Shown: in pieces, positions 16,234 through 24,828 of the stretch
Layout: every line of letters starts with the position of its first letter
How positions within the stretch are numbered: position 1 is the stretch's first letter
NCBI GenBank assembly: GCA_964555285.1
Contig: CAZKRM010000012.1
Location: 21,074-85,073 of the forward strand
Length of the DNA: 64,000 bases
Source of the DNA: JBBIQV01 sp964555285
Lineage (GTDB): Bacteria > Nitrospirota > Nitrospiria > Nitrospirales > Nitrospiraceae
Reading direction: 5' to 3'
Program-made: the position numbers and the translations under genes
Notes under the pieces: generated by a model
Told to the model about the DNA's origin: nothing
Database searches by the model: none
The model's input: only the letters and a program-made list of their open reading frames with translations

Positions 16234-17931
16234 ATGAATCGCGCGGAACGCCGGCGTCAGGAGAAATTGTCCGCCAAGACCGGGCGGGTGGCGGATTCGT
16301 TCGCCATTAAGACACTCCTCGACCAGGGCAAAGCTCATCATCAAGCCGGTCGTCTCCAGGAAGCCGAGCGCGCCTACCGCCTCGTGCTCGACATGTCGCC
16401 GGACCATCCGGAGGCGATCCATGGCCTTGGTCTGCTCGCCTATCGAGTCGGTCGGTTCGACCAGGCGCTGGAGTTGCTGGACCAGGCCCGCCGGCTGGAG
16501 CCGAATAATCCTCTCTACTGTTTCAACCACGGCGTGGTCGCGCAACGGGCCGGTCGATCCGACGACGCGGTCAACGCATACCGACGCACTATTTCTCTGA
16601 ACCCCCGATATAGCGAAGCCTGGACGAACCTCGGCAACCTGTATAAGGACACGGGGCAGAGTGCAGAGGCCGTGGACGCGTACCGTGAAGCGCTTCGTCT
16701 CAACCCCACGAGCGCGGAGGCGCATAACAACCTCGGCGCGGCGCTCAAGGAACAGGGCCAGGTTGATCACGCGGTGGCGTCTTACCGGCAGGCGCTGGCG
16801 ATCAAACCAGGCCATGTCGAAGCGTACAACAATCTCGGCCTGGCGCTGATGGAGCTGGGACAGTTGGACGAGGCGGTCCCGTCGTTCGAGCGCGCGCTCG
16901 CGGCGATGCCCGGTTACGTGAAGGCGATCTACAACCTGGGGATTGCCTGGATGTGGAAGGGAGAGTTCGATCGGGCAGTAGCCTGCCTGCGACAAGCCGC
17001 GGAGCTGAAGCACAACCACGGTGGGCCGGTGACCGGCACGGTGGTCTATCGGTCTCGCGTAAAGCACGACTGTGAACAGATGCAGTACCTATTCGAGCGC
17101 GATTCGTTGGGACAGGAGTGGATGGAGTATCGCAGTGCCCTCGCACGCCTTCGGGAGCGAGTGGAGCGGAGTGATGCGCCCGGCAACCGCATCGCTGTTC
17201 TACCGGGCGAGCTCGACGCGATCGCGCCGGCGTTCAATCGGTTCGTCCGAATGTCGCCCTGCGAACGATTGCCCCACGCCGTCTTGAATCCATCGCTTGA
17301 CGTGGCGGCTATCGAGGCGCGGTATTTCGCCTCACAGCCGGAAGCGACGTTTGTCGATGGGCTCTTGTGTCCTGAGGCCCTGCATGCATTGCGTCGTTTC
17401 TGCTGGGAATCCACCATCTGGAAGAAGGATTATGAGAACGGTTACATCGGGGCCTTCTTGGGGGACGGCTTCGCCTCTCCCCTGCTGCTTCAAATTGCCG
17501 AAGAGCTGCGGTTGAAATTCCCCCGTATCTTCAAGGACCATCGTTTGACGCAAGCTTGGGCCTTCAAGCACGACAGCGCGAGGCGAGGGTTGAATATTCA
17601 TGCCGATGCGGCAGCGGTGAACGTCAATTTCTGGATCACGCCCGACGAGGCGAATCTCAATCCGGAGTCGGGAGGGTTGGTCGTGTGGGATAAGGAAGCG
17701 CCGCGCGATTGGGATTTCAAGACGTACAACAGCGACAAGAACCGGCAGAAGATTTACAACTGGCTGGAGCAGAGCGGCGCGAAGATGATCCGCATTCCCT
17801 ATCGAGCCAACCGTGCGCTGGTCTTCAATTCAGACCTGTTCCACGAAACGGACGACTGTGCCTTCAAAGACGAGTACACCTGCCGCCGCATCAACATCAC
17901 CCTCCTGTACGGCTATCGGTTGAAGGCTTGA
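16234..17931 (+). CDS. TPR protein fused to a 2OG-Fe(II) oxygenase-like domain
   Basis: 565 residues. The first ~260 hold six to seven TPR units (for example AEAHNNLGAALKEQGQVDHAVASYRQAL). The C-terminal ~200 residues look like a prolyl-hydroxylase-type double-stranded beta helix: the iron ligands HxD in NIHADAA (~residue 455), a distal His in LFHETDD (~535) and an Arg in CRRINITLLYGYR that would hold 2-oxoglutarate. Such fusions hydroxylate peptide or small-molecule substrates; TPRs bind the partner. The gene stands alone and diverges from the FadL pseudogene. Target unknown. Confidence 0.78.
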   Translation: MNRAERRRQEKLSAKTGRVADSFAIKTLLDQGKAHHQAGRLQEAERAYRLVLDMSPDHPEAIHGLGLLAYRVGRFDQALELLDQARRLEPNNPLYCFNHGVVAQRAGRSDDAVNAYRRTISLNPRYSEAWTNLGNLYKDTGQSAEAVDAYREALRLNPTSAEAHNNLGAALKEQGQVDHAVASYRQALAIKPGHVEAYNNLGLALMELGQLDEAVPSFERALAAMPGYVKAIYNLGIAWMWKGEFDRAVACLRQAAELKHNHGGPVTGTVVYRSRVKHDCEQMQYLFERDSLGQEWMEYRSALARLRERVERSDAPGNRIAVLPGELDAIAPAFNRFVRMSPCERLPHAVLNPSLDVAAIEARYFASQPEATFVDGLLCPEALHALRRFCWESTIWKKDYENGYIGAFLGDGFASPLLLQIAEELRLKFPRIFKDHRLTQAWAFKHDSARRGLNIHADAAAVNVNFWITPDEANLNPESGGLVVWDKEAPRDWDFKTYNSDKNRQKIYNWLEQSGAKMIRIPYRANRALVFNSDLFHETDDCAFKDEYTCRRINITLLYGYRLKA

Positions 17932-17949
17932 GCCTGTATCCAGGCGGCC

Positions 17950-18309
17950 TCAGACGGGGGTCGTCTCTTCGGCCTTGGGCCGCTGGTAGGGTTCGAGTTC
18001 AATGTCTTTCACCACCTGCTGAAGCCGAGCCCACTCGGCTGGTTGCAACTTCATAAATTCCAGCCCTGAGTGTTTGGTTTTGCACCAGCGTACAACCGCT
18101 TGATCGATAGAGATCGGTGGTTCTTTGTCCGACACGTGAATGCGCAACTCAAGGGTTGTCCCAGGCTGGATCGATGCAGAGCTGGAAATGCGACACCCGC
18201 GAAAGGAGAGGTCCACCACCTGGCCTTCGCCGCCGATAATGTTGGCCGAGCTGAACGAGCTGTGGAATTGGACCGGAAATCGCGGGTACTTTCGCTGCTC
18301 CATCGACAT
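17950..18309 (-). CDS. PilZ-domain protein
   Basis: About 119 residues in one PilZ domain: the N-terminal c-di-GMP binding motif RxxxR type (RKYPRFPV), then the second motif region DLSFRGCRIS, which corresponds to the D/NxSxxG signature. The C-terminal tail is charged. PilZ proteins bind cyclic di-GMP and change the activity of a partner. Start chosen at 18309 (GAGAG upstream); a second ATG lies at 18303. The frame is open further upstream but without similarity. It lies 16 bases behind the small secreted protein gene. Confidence 0.85.
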   Translation of the reverse strand: MSMEQRKYPRFPVQFHSSFSSANIIGGEGQVVDLSFRGCRISSSASIQPGTTLELRIHVSDKEPPISIDQAVVRWCKTKHSGLEFMKLQPAEWARLQQVVKDIELEPYQRPKAEETTPV

Positions 18310-18325
18310 CTCTCGATATTCGTGC

Positions 18326-18718
18326 TCACGGTTCGACGCGCAGCGCATAAGGCGCGATATCGGAGGGCCACCCTTGGCCGCCGCGATCGATCCACATTTC
18401 AGTGTTCGCATCAATGTGTCCGTCGTGGTTCGCGTCATACCAGTAAAACAGCGGGAGAGCCGGCGCCTCGACGACCGTCTCCCCGAACTCGCCGTACTCG
18501 GACTGTAAGATTTGCCGCGAAGTGATGTAGTCCACGATGCCGTCGAGTCCCATGGCATACTCCCTGGTATACAGGCCGGTGATGATGTTCACGTCTTCAT
18601 TGACGAGAAATTCCTCCCCCGGTTCCGGCGGAAGATCGCCGGCAAAGGCCAGGAAGGTTGCGCCCAAGATCACGACCGACCCCAGTGTGGCTGCGGGAAT
18701 GGCGAGTGAAGCATTCAT
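18326..18718 (-). CDS. Small secreted protein with an EF-hand-like loop
   Basis: 130 residues with a hydrophobic signal-like N-terminus (~1-26) and no recognised family. Near the C-terminus, WYDANHDGHIDANTEMWID resembles a calcium-binding EF-hand/dockerin loop (D-x-N-x-D-x-x-I-D). GGGAGGGGG precedes the ATG. It may share a transcript with the PilZ gene behind it. Bases 18719-18990 upstream hold no gene that I can support. Confidence 0.6.
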   Translation of the reverse strand: MNASLAIPAATLGSVVILGATFLAFAGDLPPEPGEEFLVNEDVNIITGLYTREYAMGLDGIVDYITSRQILQSEYGEFGETVVEAPALPLFYWYDANHDGHIDANTEMWIDRGGQGWPSDIAPYALRVEP

Positions 18719-18990
18719 GGCCCCCTCCCGTTTATATGGTTATCGGTTACGCGGGCTGCATACTTTACTTTGTACTGGAACATCTTCCAGCCGGACTATT
18801 CCCCGCACGGATGGGAGCCTGCCCCGAAAGGATCACAAGAGCGATCCTCAACCGGTCCTTACACGACTTCCTCATAACCTTGGATGCTGGAGACCGGCTC
18901 AACTCCGCTTGTAACAGGCAAGCCGGACTGGAGGGATCGCAACACTGAGTATTCAGTGGGGAAAGCAGGTGAGTGAGGGCACGGTGGCTG

Positions 18991-19470
18991 TCACAGACCA
19001 AGGTCCGACAGGCCTAGGTGATCATCCGGTCGTCGGCCCAGCGGCCAGCGGTACCGACGATCCGCTTCCTTGATGGGCAGGTCGTTGATGCTGGCGATGC
19101 GACGCCGCATGAGACCATGTTCGTCGAACTCCCAGTTCTCGTTGCCATAGGAGCGGAACCAGTTGCCCGAGTCGTCGTGCCACTCATAGGCAAAACGTAC
19201 GGCGATCCGATTCTCATAACAGGCCCATAGCTCTTTGATGAGGCGGTAATCCAGCTCCTTCGCCCACTTGCGCTGAAGGAACTGCACGATCGCCTCGCGC
19301 CCCGACAAGAACTCGGCGCGGTTTCGCCATGTGCTGTCGATGGTGTAAGCGAGCGACACGCGCTCGGGGTCGCGCGTGTTCCACGCATCCTCGGCCATGC
19401 GCACCTTTTGCGTTGCGGTTTCCCGCGTGAAGGGCGGGACTGGAGGGCGGTTATTCGGGTTCGTCGTCAT
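18991..19470 (-). CDS. NTF2-like protein (DUF1348 / SnoaL-like family)
   Basis: 159 residues matching the DUF1348 family of the NTF2-like fold: AEDAWNTRDPERVSLAYT, WRNRAEFLSGREAIVQFLQRKW, IAVRFAYEWHDDSGNWFRSYGNENWEF and INDLPI. Members are small cytoplasmic proteins of unknown function; an enzymatic role has not been established. It stands alone between a small non-coding gap and the toxin-antitoxin pair. Confidence 0.82.
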   Translation of the reverse strand: MTTNPNNRPPVPPFTRETATQKVRMAEDAWNTRDPERVSLAYTIDSTWRNRAEFLSGREAIVQFLQRKWAKELDYRLIKELWACYENRIAVRFAYEWHDDSGNWFRSYGNENWEFDEHGLMRRRIASINDLPIKEADRRYRWPLGRRPDDHLGLSDLGL

Positions 19471-19589
19471 ATCGTCCTCTTTCGTTCGCTACAGGGTTGG
19501 GCGACATCTGAATCGCACTCGTGCACGCCGGATGGGTGGCCCATCGCACAAGGATTACCCGCCGCGAAGCGGTCGGGTGTAGCCGATGG

Positions 19590-19829
19590 TTAGGCCGCAC
19601 TTTTCTTGAACGATGCGACGAGAACGCGCTTTGCCTTGCCTAGGCTACGCCGATTTTTGCGAATGCGGTCGAGTTCGCGGGCTGTGGCGGCGGTCAGGTA
19701 CGACTCATAACAGCTTGAGCAATGAACGATTGGAATGTTCTCGATGACGACGAGATTGTCGCCACGACCAAAGCTCTTCGTCGTCTTCTTGATGGCGGCG
19801 GCCTGGGCGCCGCAGAGTTCACACTTCAT
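19590..19829 (-). CDS. YgiT/MqsA-type zinc-finger antitoxin
   Basis: 79 residues with a YgiT-type zinc finger: CELC at residues 3-6 and HCSSCYES with cysteines 37 and 40. Members pair with small toxins and repress their own operon; the C-terminal part here (TAATARELDRIRKNRRSL) lacks a full HTH domain, so only the zinc module is certain. The start overlaps the stop of the preceding DUF4258 gene (ATGA), making a two-gene unit with the toxin first. Confidence 0.82.
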   Translation of the reverse strand: MKCELCGAQAAAIKKTTKSFGRGDNLVVIENIPIVHCSSCYESYLTAATARELDRIRKNRRSLGKAKRVLVASFKKSAA

Positions 19830-20116
19830 CAGTCCTCCTCGCGATAGACGGTGACGACGACTACCTTGTCTGTTGAACCCATCTTCAAGACAACTCCCAC
19901 GGGTTCACCGGCAAGGTCCGTTCCGGTAAGTACGTACTTTCGCTCTCTGGTCGCACGATCGACTTGCCGCTCGACGATTTGACCCGTAAGGATGACATGC
20001 TCGACGTCCTCGTCGAGGACGTCATCCTCACCCATCTCTTCAAGTGCATGAATGGTAAGGATGTACTGGCGCTCTTGGACAAGCGAACGGAATCTTTTGA
20101 GCTCTCGCTCGAACAT
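19829..20116 (-). CDS. DUF4258 protein, probable toxin of a type II toxin-antitoxin pair
   Basis: 95 residues of the DUF4258 family, which is a RelE/BrnT-like small fold: YILTIHALEEMGEDDVLDEDVEHVILTGQIVE ... RKYVLTG ... VGVVLKM ... VVVVTVYRE. The conserved His in IHALEEM fits. Members are usually the toxin partner of YgiT-type zinc-finger proteins, exactly the arrangement here. Toxic activity is inferred from the family. Bases 20117-20372 before the RtcB gene hold no gene; only G/C-rich low-complexity sequence is seen. Confidence 0.8.
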   Translation of the reverse strand: MFERELKRFRSLVQERQYILTIHALEEMGEDDVLDEDVEHVILTGQIVERQVDRATRERKYVLTGTDLAGEPVGVVLKMGSTDKVVVVTVYREED

Positions 20117-20372
20117 CCGAAAGCCATTCTACGCTGGCCCGTTCCTGCGCTCAAGGACAGTCTCACATGCGCGGGCTAGTTCTTTAGCAAGGCAGCCTGG
20201 CTGCCCAATGCCGCCCCTCTTCCCTCTCACCCTTCTCATAGGCCGATAGGGCTCAGATCATGCGCGATAATTGCGGGTGGCGCCGACCTGGGAGCCTAGG
20301 CCGCCCGCAGCGGGGTCCCTACACCGGGCGGGGTGCGAGGACGGCCGGGCTGGTCGGCGACAGGACCCGCAA

Positions 20373-23336
20373 TCATCCCTTGATGTTCCCGATCGGCCGC
20401 AGCTCCGCCACCTTCTTAGTAATTCCTGCGCGATCCACGGTCTCCACGACATCCGAGATGTTCTTGTAGGCGAAGCCGGCTTCCTCGGCGAGACCGGACA
20501 TGGACACGGCCTTCACGATGATCCCGCGCTGCTTCATCTCCCGTTGTAACTGTTCACCGCGGACCGACCGTTTGGCTTGCGTGCGCGACATCGTCCGTCC
20601 CGACCCATGCATGGTGGAGCCGAATGTGTCGTGCATCGCCTGATCGGTGCCGACGAGAAGATACGATCCGGTCTCCATTGATCCGCCGCAGATGACCGGT
20701 TGGCCGGTGGTTCGGTAGAGCGCAGGCAGTTCGGGGCGGCCGGGACCGAAAGCTCTCGTGGAACCTTTGCGATGGATGACCAACTCACCTTCGGCATACC
20801 GTTCCACCTTCGCAATGTTGTGGGCCACGTCGTAGACGATTTCCAGGCCGAGCTCTTCCGCCGAACGGCCGAAGACGCTCGCAAAGGCCTCCCGAATTTG
20901 ATGGGTAATGACCTGGCGGTTGGCGAACGCGCTGTTGGCGGCGCAGTTCATTGCGGCAAAGTAATCTTGTCCTTCCGGCGAGCGAAACGGAGCGCAGGCC
21001 AACTGCTGGTCCTTCACCGTGATGTTGTAACGCCGCATCGCCTTCTCGAACACCTTGAGATAGTCGCTGGCCACCTGATGGCCGAACCCGCGCGAGCCGC
21101 AATGCACCATCACGACGATCTGGTCATGCCCCGTAATGCCGAGGGCCGCCGCGGTGGCCCGGTCAAAGATCCGATCGTCCGAGGCAACCTGCACTTCCAG
21201 GTAATGGTTCCCCGATCCGAGCGTGCCGAGTTGATGGATGCCGCGCTGCACGGCATAGTCGCTCACCTTGTCAGGATCGGCGCCGGGGATACAGCCTCGT
21301 TCTTCGATCCGCTCTAAATCCTCATGCCACCCATAACCATGTTCCACGCACCATTTGGCGCCTTTGCGCATCACCTCATCTAAGTCCTGCCGGTGGAGCG
21401 ACACAAAACCTTTCGAGCCCACGCCGGCCGGAACTTTGCGAAACAGTTCCGTCATCAGTTGCTCCAGACGAGGTTGAACATCCGGCAGAGTCAGGTTCGT
21501 CCGGATCAGTCTCATGCCGCAGTTCGACACCACAAATTCGTTCGCGATGAAATTGTGGTGATCGTCCAAGACAGTCAAGTCATAGACAAAGCCTGGATGG
21601 TCGACCGGTTCCTTATGCACAATGGTGTCCCACACCTGCCCTGTGGCGCCGAGCCCGTCCGTCTTGGCAGGGATGAATTCCGAGAAAGTTGGAAAGGTGG
21701 TGCCAATCCGCACACCGGTGCGCCGACCCTCCCATAAGCTGCGGGCGACGAAACGCGTATTGACGTGGGGCGACCCGATCGCATGGGTGATGGATTCTAG
21801 GGTAGCTCCGGTGGTCTGTTTCATGACCATCGCAGTCTCGATGCTCGCGGTACGTTCCGAGATCACCGCATTCTTCAATTTGAGATACTGCACGGCCACG
21901 TTGGCCAAGTATTGCTTGCGCCGGTTGTACTCGTACCCAATCCGGCTCCAGAACTTCACCAGATTGTCCGGTTCCGACGATATGCAAAGGCGGAGACGAA
22001 TCGACGCACTGCCGTCCTTGTTCGGCGAGTCTTCACACTCGGCAAGCAACTCGCTTGCGACGCCGAATTGCCGGAGCCACTCCTGGATGTGCCGAAGAAA
22101 TTGCTTGCCGCCGGCTACGGCATGCGCCCGTTTGTTGAGCGAAACGACCGGAGCCGAAAAATTGTAGCCGTGTCCGCTCACCGTGGCCGGGCTGGTCAAC
22201 TCCGCGCCGAAGTACGCAGCAAGGTACAACCGCTTCATCCAGAGGGGGGTCTTGTGCAACCAAGTCGGGACGTCGAAGTCTTGCACGGCCTTGTTGCCCT
22301 TCGTGGTTCCAAGCGCCACAAGCAGCAACGCCAAGCCGGAGGACCGGAGATGAACGGACGCCTCCGTTCTCACGAAGTGCTTGCGCCCATACCGAGTCGA
22401 AATAGCATGGGTTCTGGTCCGCTCGTAAAGCCTCGACGCTCGGAATCCGATCCGTTCCACATCGCGTCGAATGGATGCGAGATCGCCCGGATCGCCGTAG
22501 AGGTTAATCTGCGCGCGTCCGCCGGAATCGAGCTGAAGATGTCCATCCCCCTGGATGAATCCCATCAATTTAATCAGGAACGGAAGCGCCGGATGGTCTA
22601 TGGCGAGTGGGAGAAGCCCGCGTTGGCGGAGAGCCGCGATGGCTTGCGCCAACCCATTCCTGGTTCCCGGATAGATGCTCGTGAGATCGCTCTCATTGAG
22701 AAGCACGCAGGACGAGGGAGGCTCGTAATCCACTCCCTCAAACGGGTACACCGAGACCCTGTCCCCTAGTCGGAGCGCATCGAGTGGCGCCATTCCGTGC
22801 TCGGTCAGGAGCGGGTGATCTGCCGACGCCATGATCTGCCGTCCGGACTCCGTGATCACTCGAAACACCGGTGTTGTGGGAGACTTAAGAAGGAACGCGC
22901 CGATATCCGCGCTTCTGACGGCGTGCGAGGGGTTCACGCATACGACTCGTTCGCCTCGCCATGCTCCGTCCAGCGATCGAATCGGCCGGCGATATCCCAA
23001 TTCGTGAAGCACCTGAGCGTTGCCATCGAGACAGTTGATATCGTAGCCCACACCGCCCGGCGAGATGACTCCCTCTGCCACATCGAATGCCGCCACGCCG
23101 CCGATGGGAAACCCATAGCCCCAGTGGCCGTCCGGCATGCAGAGGGCATAGCGGCGGATGCCTGGCAGGCAGGCCACGTTGGTGACTTGGTCGAAGACGC
23201 CGCGGTCCATGCTGGTGAGGATCTGCTCGGTGGCGTAGATACGTGCCGGCACCAGCATGCCGGGTTTCTCAGAAGCGGGAATCTCCCAGACCTCATCGGT
23301 GACGCGATTCACTGCCATCTCAGTATTGAGTTTCAT
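20373..23336 (-). CDS. rtcB: RNA-splicing ligase RtcB interrupted by an intein
   Basis: The precursor has 987 residues from ATG 23336. The exteins are 1-101 (with PGIRRYALCMPDGHWGYGFPIGGVAAFDV and ISPGGVGYDIN) and 606-987 (starting CGMRLI, with LGSGNHYLEVQ, HCGSRGFGHQV, VYDVAHNIAKVE, TVYGSTMHGSGRTMSR-like GSTMHGSGRTMSRTQAK). Together they give a normal ~483-residue RtcB. The enzyme joins 2',3'-cyclic phosphate or 3'-phosphate ends to 5'-hydroxyl RNA using GTP and Mn2+. The intein sits exactly before the conserved metal-binding cysteine (GYDIN|CGMR). The archease gene overlaps the start by ATGA. Archease activates RtcB, so the two form a functional pair. Confidence 0.93.
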   Translation of the reverse strand: MKLNTEMAVNRVTDEVWEIPASEKPGMLVPARIYATEQILTSMDRGVFDQVTNVACLPGIRRYALCMPDGHWGYGFPIGGVAAFDVAEGVISPGGVGYDINCLDGNAQVLHELGYRRPIRSLDGAWRGERVVCVNPSHAVRSADIGAFLLKSPTTPVFRVITESGRQIMASADHPLLTEHGMAPLDALRLGDRVSVYPFEGVDYEPPSSCVLLNESDLTSIYPGTRNGLAQAIAALRQRGLLPLAIDHPALPFLIKLMGFIQGDGHLQLDSGGRAQINLYGDPGDLASIRRDVERIGFRASRLYERTRTHAISTRYGRKHFVRTEASVHLRSSGLALLLVALGTTKGNKAVQDFDVPTWLHKTPLWMKRLYLAAYFGAELTSPATVSGHGYNFSAPVVSLNKRAHAVAGGKQFLRHIQEWLRQFGVASELLAECEDSPNKDGSASIRLRLCISSEPDNLVKFWSRIGYEYNRRKQYLANVAVQYLKLKNAVISERTASIETAMVMKQTTGATLESITHAIGSPHVNTRFVARSLWEGRRTGVRIGTTFPTFSEFIPAKTDGLGATGQVWDTIVHKEPVDHPGFVYDLTVLDDHHNFIANEFVVSNCGMRLIRTNLTLPDVQPRLEQLMTELFRKVPAGVGSKGFVSLHRQDLDEVMRKGAKWCVEHGYGWHEDLERIEERGCIPGADPDKVSDYAVQRGIHQLGTLGSGNHYLEVQVASDDRIFDRATAAALGITGHDQIVVMVHCGSRGFGHQVASDYLKVFEKAMRRYNITVKDQQLACAPFRSPEGQDYFAAMNCAANSAFANRQVITHQIREAFASVFGRSAEELGLEIVYDVAHNIAKVERYAEGELVIHRKGSTRAFGPGRPELPALYRTTGQPVICGGSMETGSYLLVGTDQAMHDTFGSTMHGSGRTMSRTQAKRSVRGEQLQREMKQRGIIVKAVSMSGLAEEAGFAYKNISDVVETVDRAGITKKVAELRPIGNIKG
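21522..23033 (-). mobile_element. Intein with LAGLIDADG homing endonuclease inside RtcB
   Basis: 504 residues in frame, starting with Cys (CLDGNAQVLHELGYRRP) and ending in NEFVVSN followed by extein Cys. Splicing blocks are readable: block A at the start, block B as SADHPLLTEHGM, block F as FVYDLTVLDDHHNFIAN and block G as FVVSN|C. The middle has LAGLIDADG-type helices (LIKLMGFIQGDGHL and LYLAAYFGAELTS), so it can be a homing endonuclease. The penultimate residue is Ser instead of the usual His. The site is the same conserved Cys region used by known archaeal RtcB inteins. It was identified from motifs only. Confidence 0.9.
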
Positions 23337-23773
23337 ATATCCAGCACCACCCGTGCGATCCAGCCCGTGCCTTCTTGCCTCACCTGGTACAGATGCTTCG
23401 TGACACCCTTGACGTCGGCACGGAGTTCCTGATCCATTGGATTCACCGGCGCTCCGGTGAGTGTCCCGCTCAGTCGCCATTCTCCGACGGTGTCGTCGTG
23501 AGTCAGGCGCACCCTTGCCTCATGAAACACCACGCCTTCGGCGTCTTTCAAGTACACGAGATCCGACAACCAGTCGAAGAGCAGGGCCGACAAGTCAGGA
23601 TCGTGTCGCGTGATGGTGCGCTCCCAGCGTGGGGAAACGGTCGCCGGGTTGGCCAGCGTGTCGATCAGCGCCTGCGAGGCGGCTTGGAACAATTCCGAGG
23701 GAGAGTCGCCGGTGGCTTCAAACGCGGCATCCGCCAGGGCAATGTCCTCCAGGAATTTGTAGGTCGAGGTCAC
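23333..23773 (-). CDS. Archease, RtcB activator
   Basis: 146 residues from a GTG start; family features include YKFLEDIALADAAFEATGDSPSELFQAASQAL, LLFDWLSDLVYLKDAEG (the conserved acidic patch and LLYDWL-like motif) and ELRADVKGVTKHLYQV. Archease promotes guanylylation and multiple turnover of RtcB. It precedes rtcB with ATGA overlap and follows the SdhB-like gene after six bases, all on the minus strand, so one transcript is likely. Confidence 0.92.
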   Translation of the reverse strand: MTSTYKFLEDIALADAAFEATGDSPSELFQAASQALIDTLANPATVSPRWERTITRHDPDLSALLFDWLSDLVYLKDAEGVVFHEARVRLTHDDTVGEWRLSGTLTGAPVNPMDQELRADVKGVTKHLYQVRQEGTGWIARVVLDI

Positions 23774-23779
23774 GACGGC

Positions 23780-24754
23780 TCACGCGGTCTTGGTGCGCCG
23801 GCGCGCGGCTGAAAAGATGGAGCGCACTTGTGCGAGACCTGGAAGACCATGCCCGAACGGATTCGGCACTTTCCCTTTCAGCAGCATCCTGAGTCCCAGC
23901 GGGAGGACATGCAGCAGGCGCCGTGGAGAGAAGCCGGTCACTTTCAGCGGCATGAGGGCTTCGTTCAGTCGGCCATGCTGCTCGATGAGTGACGTGAAGC
24001 CGGTGACATGGCGGGCGCCGCCGGTTGTGGCAAGGCCATGCTGGATCGCTGCGCGACGCAGTCGGACGATCGCCTCCATCGGCTTCACATCTTTTGGACA
24101 GACCTGGACGCAGAAGTTACAGCGGGTGCAGTCCCACATGCCGTGATCTTGTTCGAGCTCCATGAGGCGGAGTCGTTTGGCGGATTCCGGCTCGCGGGGG
24201 TCTGCGAAGAACCGGTCGGCTTTCGCGAGCGCCGCCGGCCCGAGAAACTCCTTCGAGACTTCGTGGACCGTGCAGGCGGCCACGCACGCGCCACACATGA
24301 TGCAGGCGTCCACGTTGTGGAACCGGTAGCTATCCGGCATGAGCGTGAGCTGAGCCGACGGGCCATATCTCCGTTTAGGTCCTGATGAAGATGAGAGCCA
24401 GGGAGTGACCTCGCGGACCTTGCTCCAGAACGAAGACATGTCCACCACGAGATCTTTGATCACCGGCAAGTTGCGAAGCGGCGCGACAGCGATGCCTCCG
24501 TACTGCTCGTACTCTTTACGGACGGACGTGCGGCAGGCCAGCTTCTCCGATCCGTTAATCTCCATCGCGCAGGAGCCGCAGATGGCGGAGCGGCAGGAGT
24601 ACCGGAGCGACAGGCGACCATCCAGTTCCTGCTTGATCCGGATCAAGGCGTCGAGAACCGTCATGCCTCGGCTGACGTCCAACCGATAGTCCTCGTCATG
24701 AGGATGAAGGTCGGTTTCGGGATTGTAGCGCTGGATGGTGAAAGTCAGGCGCAT
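23780..24754 (-). CDS. Succinate dehydrogenase / fumarate reductase iron-sulfur subunit (SdhB-like)
   Basis: About 324 residues from ATG 24754. N-terminal plant-type [2Fe-2S] domain (CRSAICGSCAMEINGSEKLAC) and a C-terminal alpha-helical ferredoxin domain with two cysteine groups (CIMCGACVAAC; CTRCNFCVQVCPKDV). Length exceeds the usual SdhB (~240), with a ~60-residue extra C-terminus. It passes electrons from a flavoprotein to quinone or another carrier. No SdhA or membrane anchor is nearby. The two-CCG protein at 5244-6149 is a possible partner (type E enzymes). Confidence 0.85.
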   Translation of the reverse strand: MRLTFTIQRYNPETDLHPHDEDYRLDVSRGMTVLDALIRIKQELDGRLSLRYSCRSAICGSCAMEINGSEKLACRTSVRKEYEQYGGIAVAPLRNLPVIKDLVVDMSSFWSKVREVTPWLSSSSGPKRRYGPSAQLTLMPDSYRFHNVDACIMCGACVAACTVHEVSKEFLGPAALAKADRFFADPREPESAKRLRLMELEQDHGMWDCTRCNFCVQVCPKDVKPMEAIVRLRRAAIQHGLATTGGARHVTGFTSLIEQHGRLNEALMPLKVTGFSPRRLLHVLPLGLRMLLKGKVPNPFGHGLPGLAQVRSIFSAARRRTKTA

Positions 24755-24828
24755 GAAGAAGGTGTGATCGAGTGATCTGGTGATTGAGTGATTGTCAAAA
24801 AACCAAACCCACAATCACCAAATCGTCC

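Noticed and set aside
18658..18948. Small plus-strand frames between the secreted-protein and NTF2-like genes
   Set aside because: No start context or family similarity; gap treated as non-coding.
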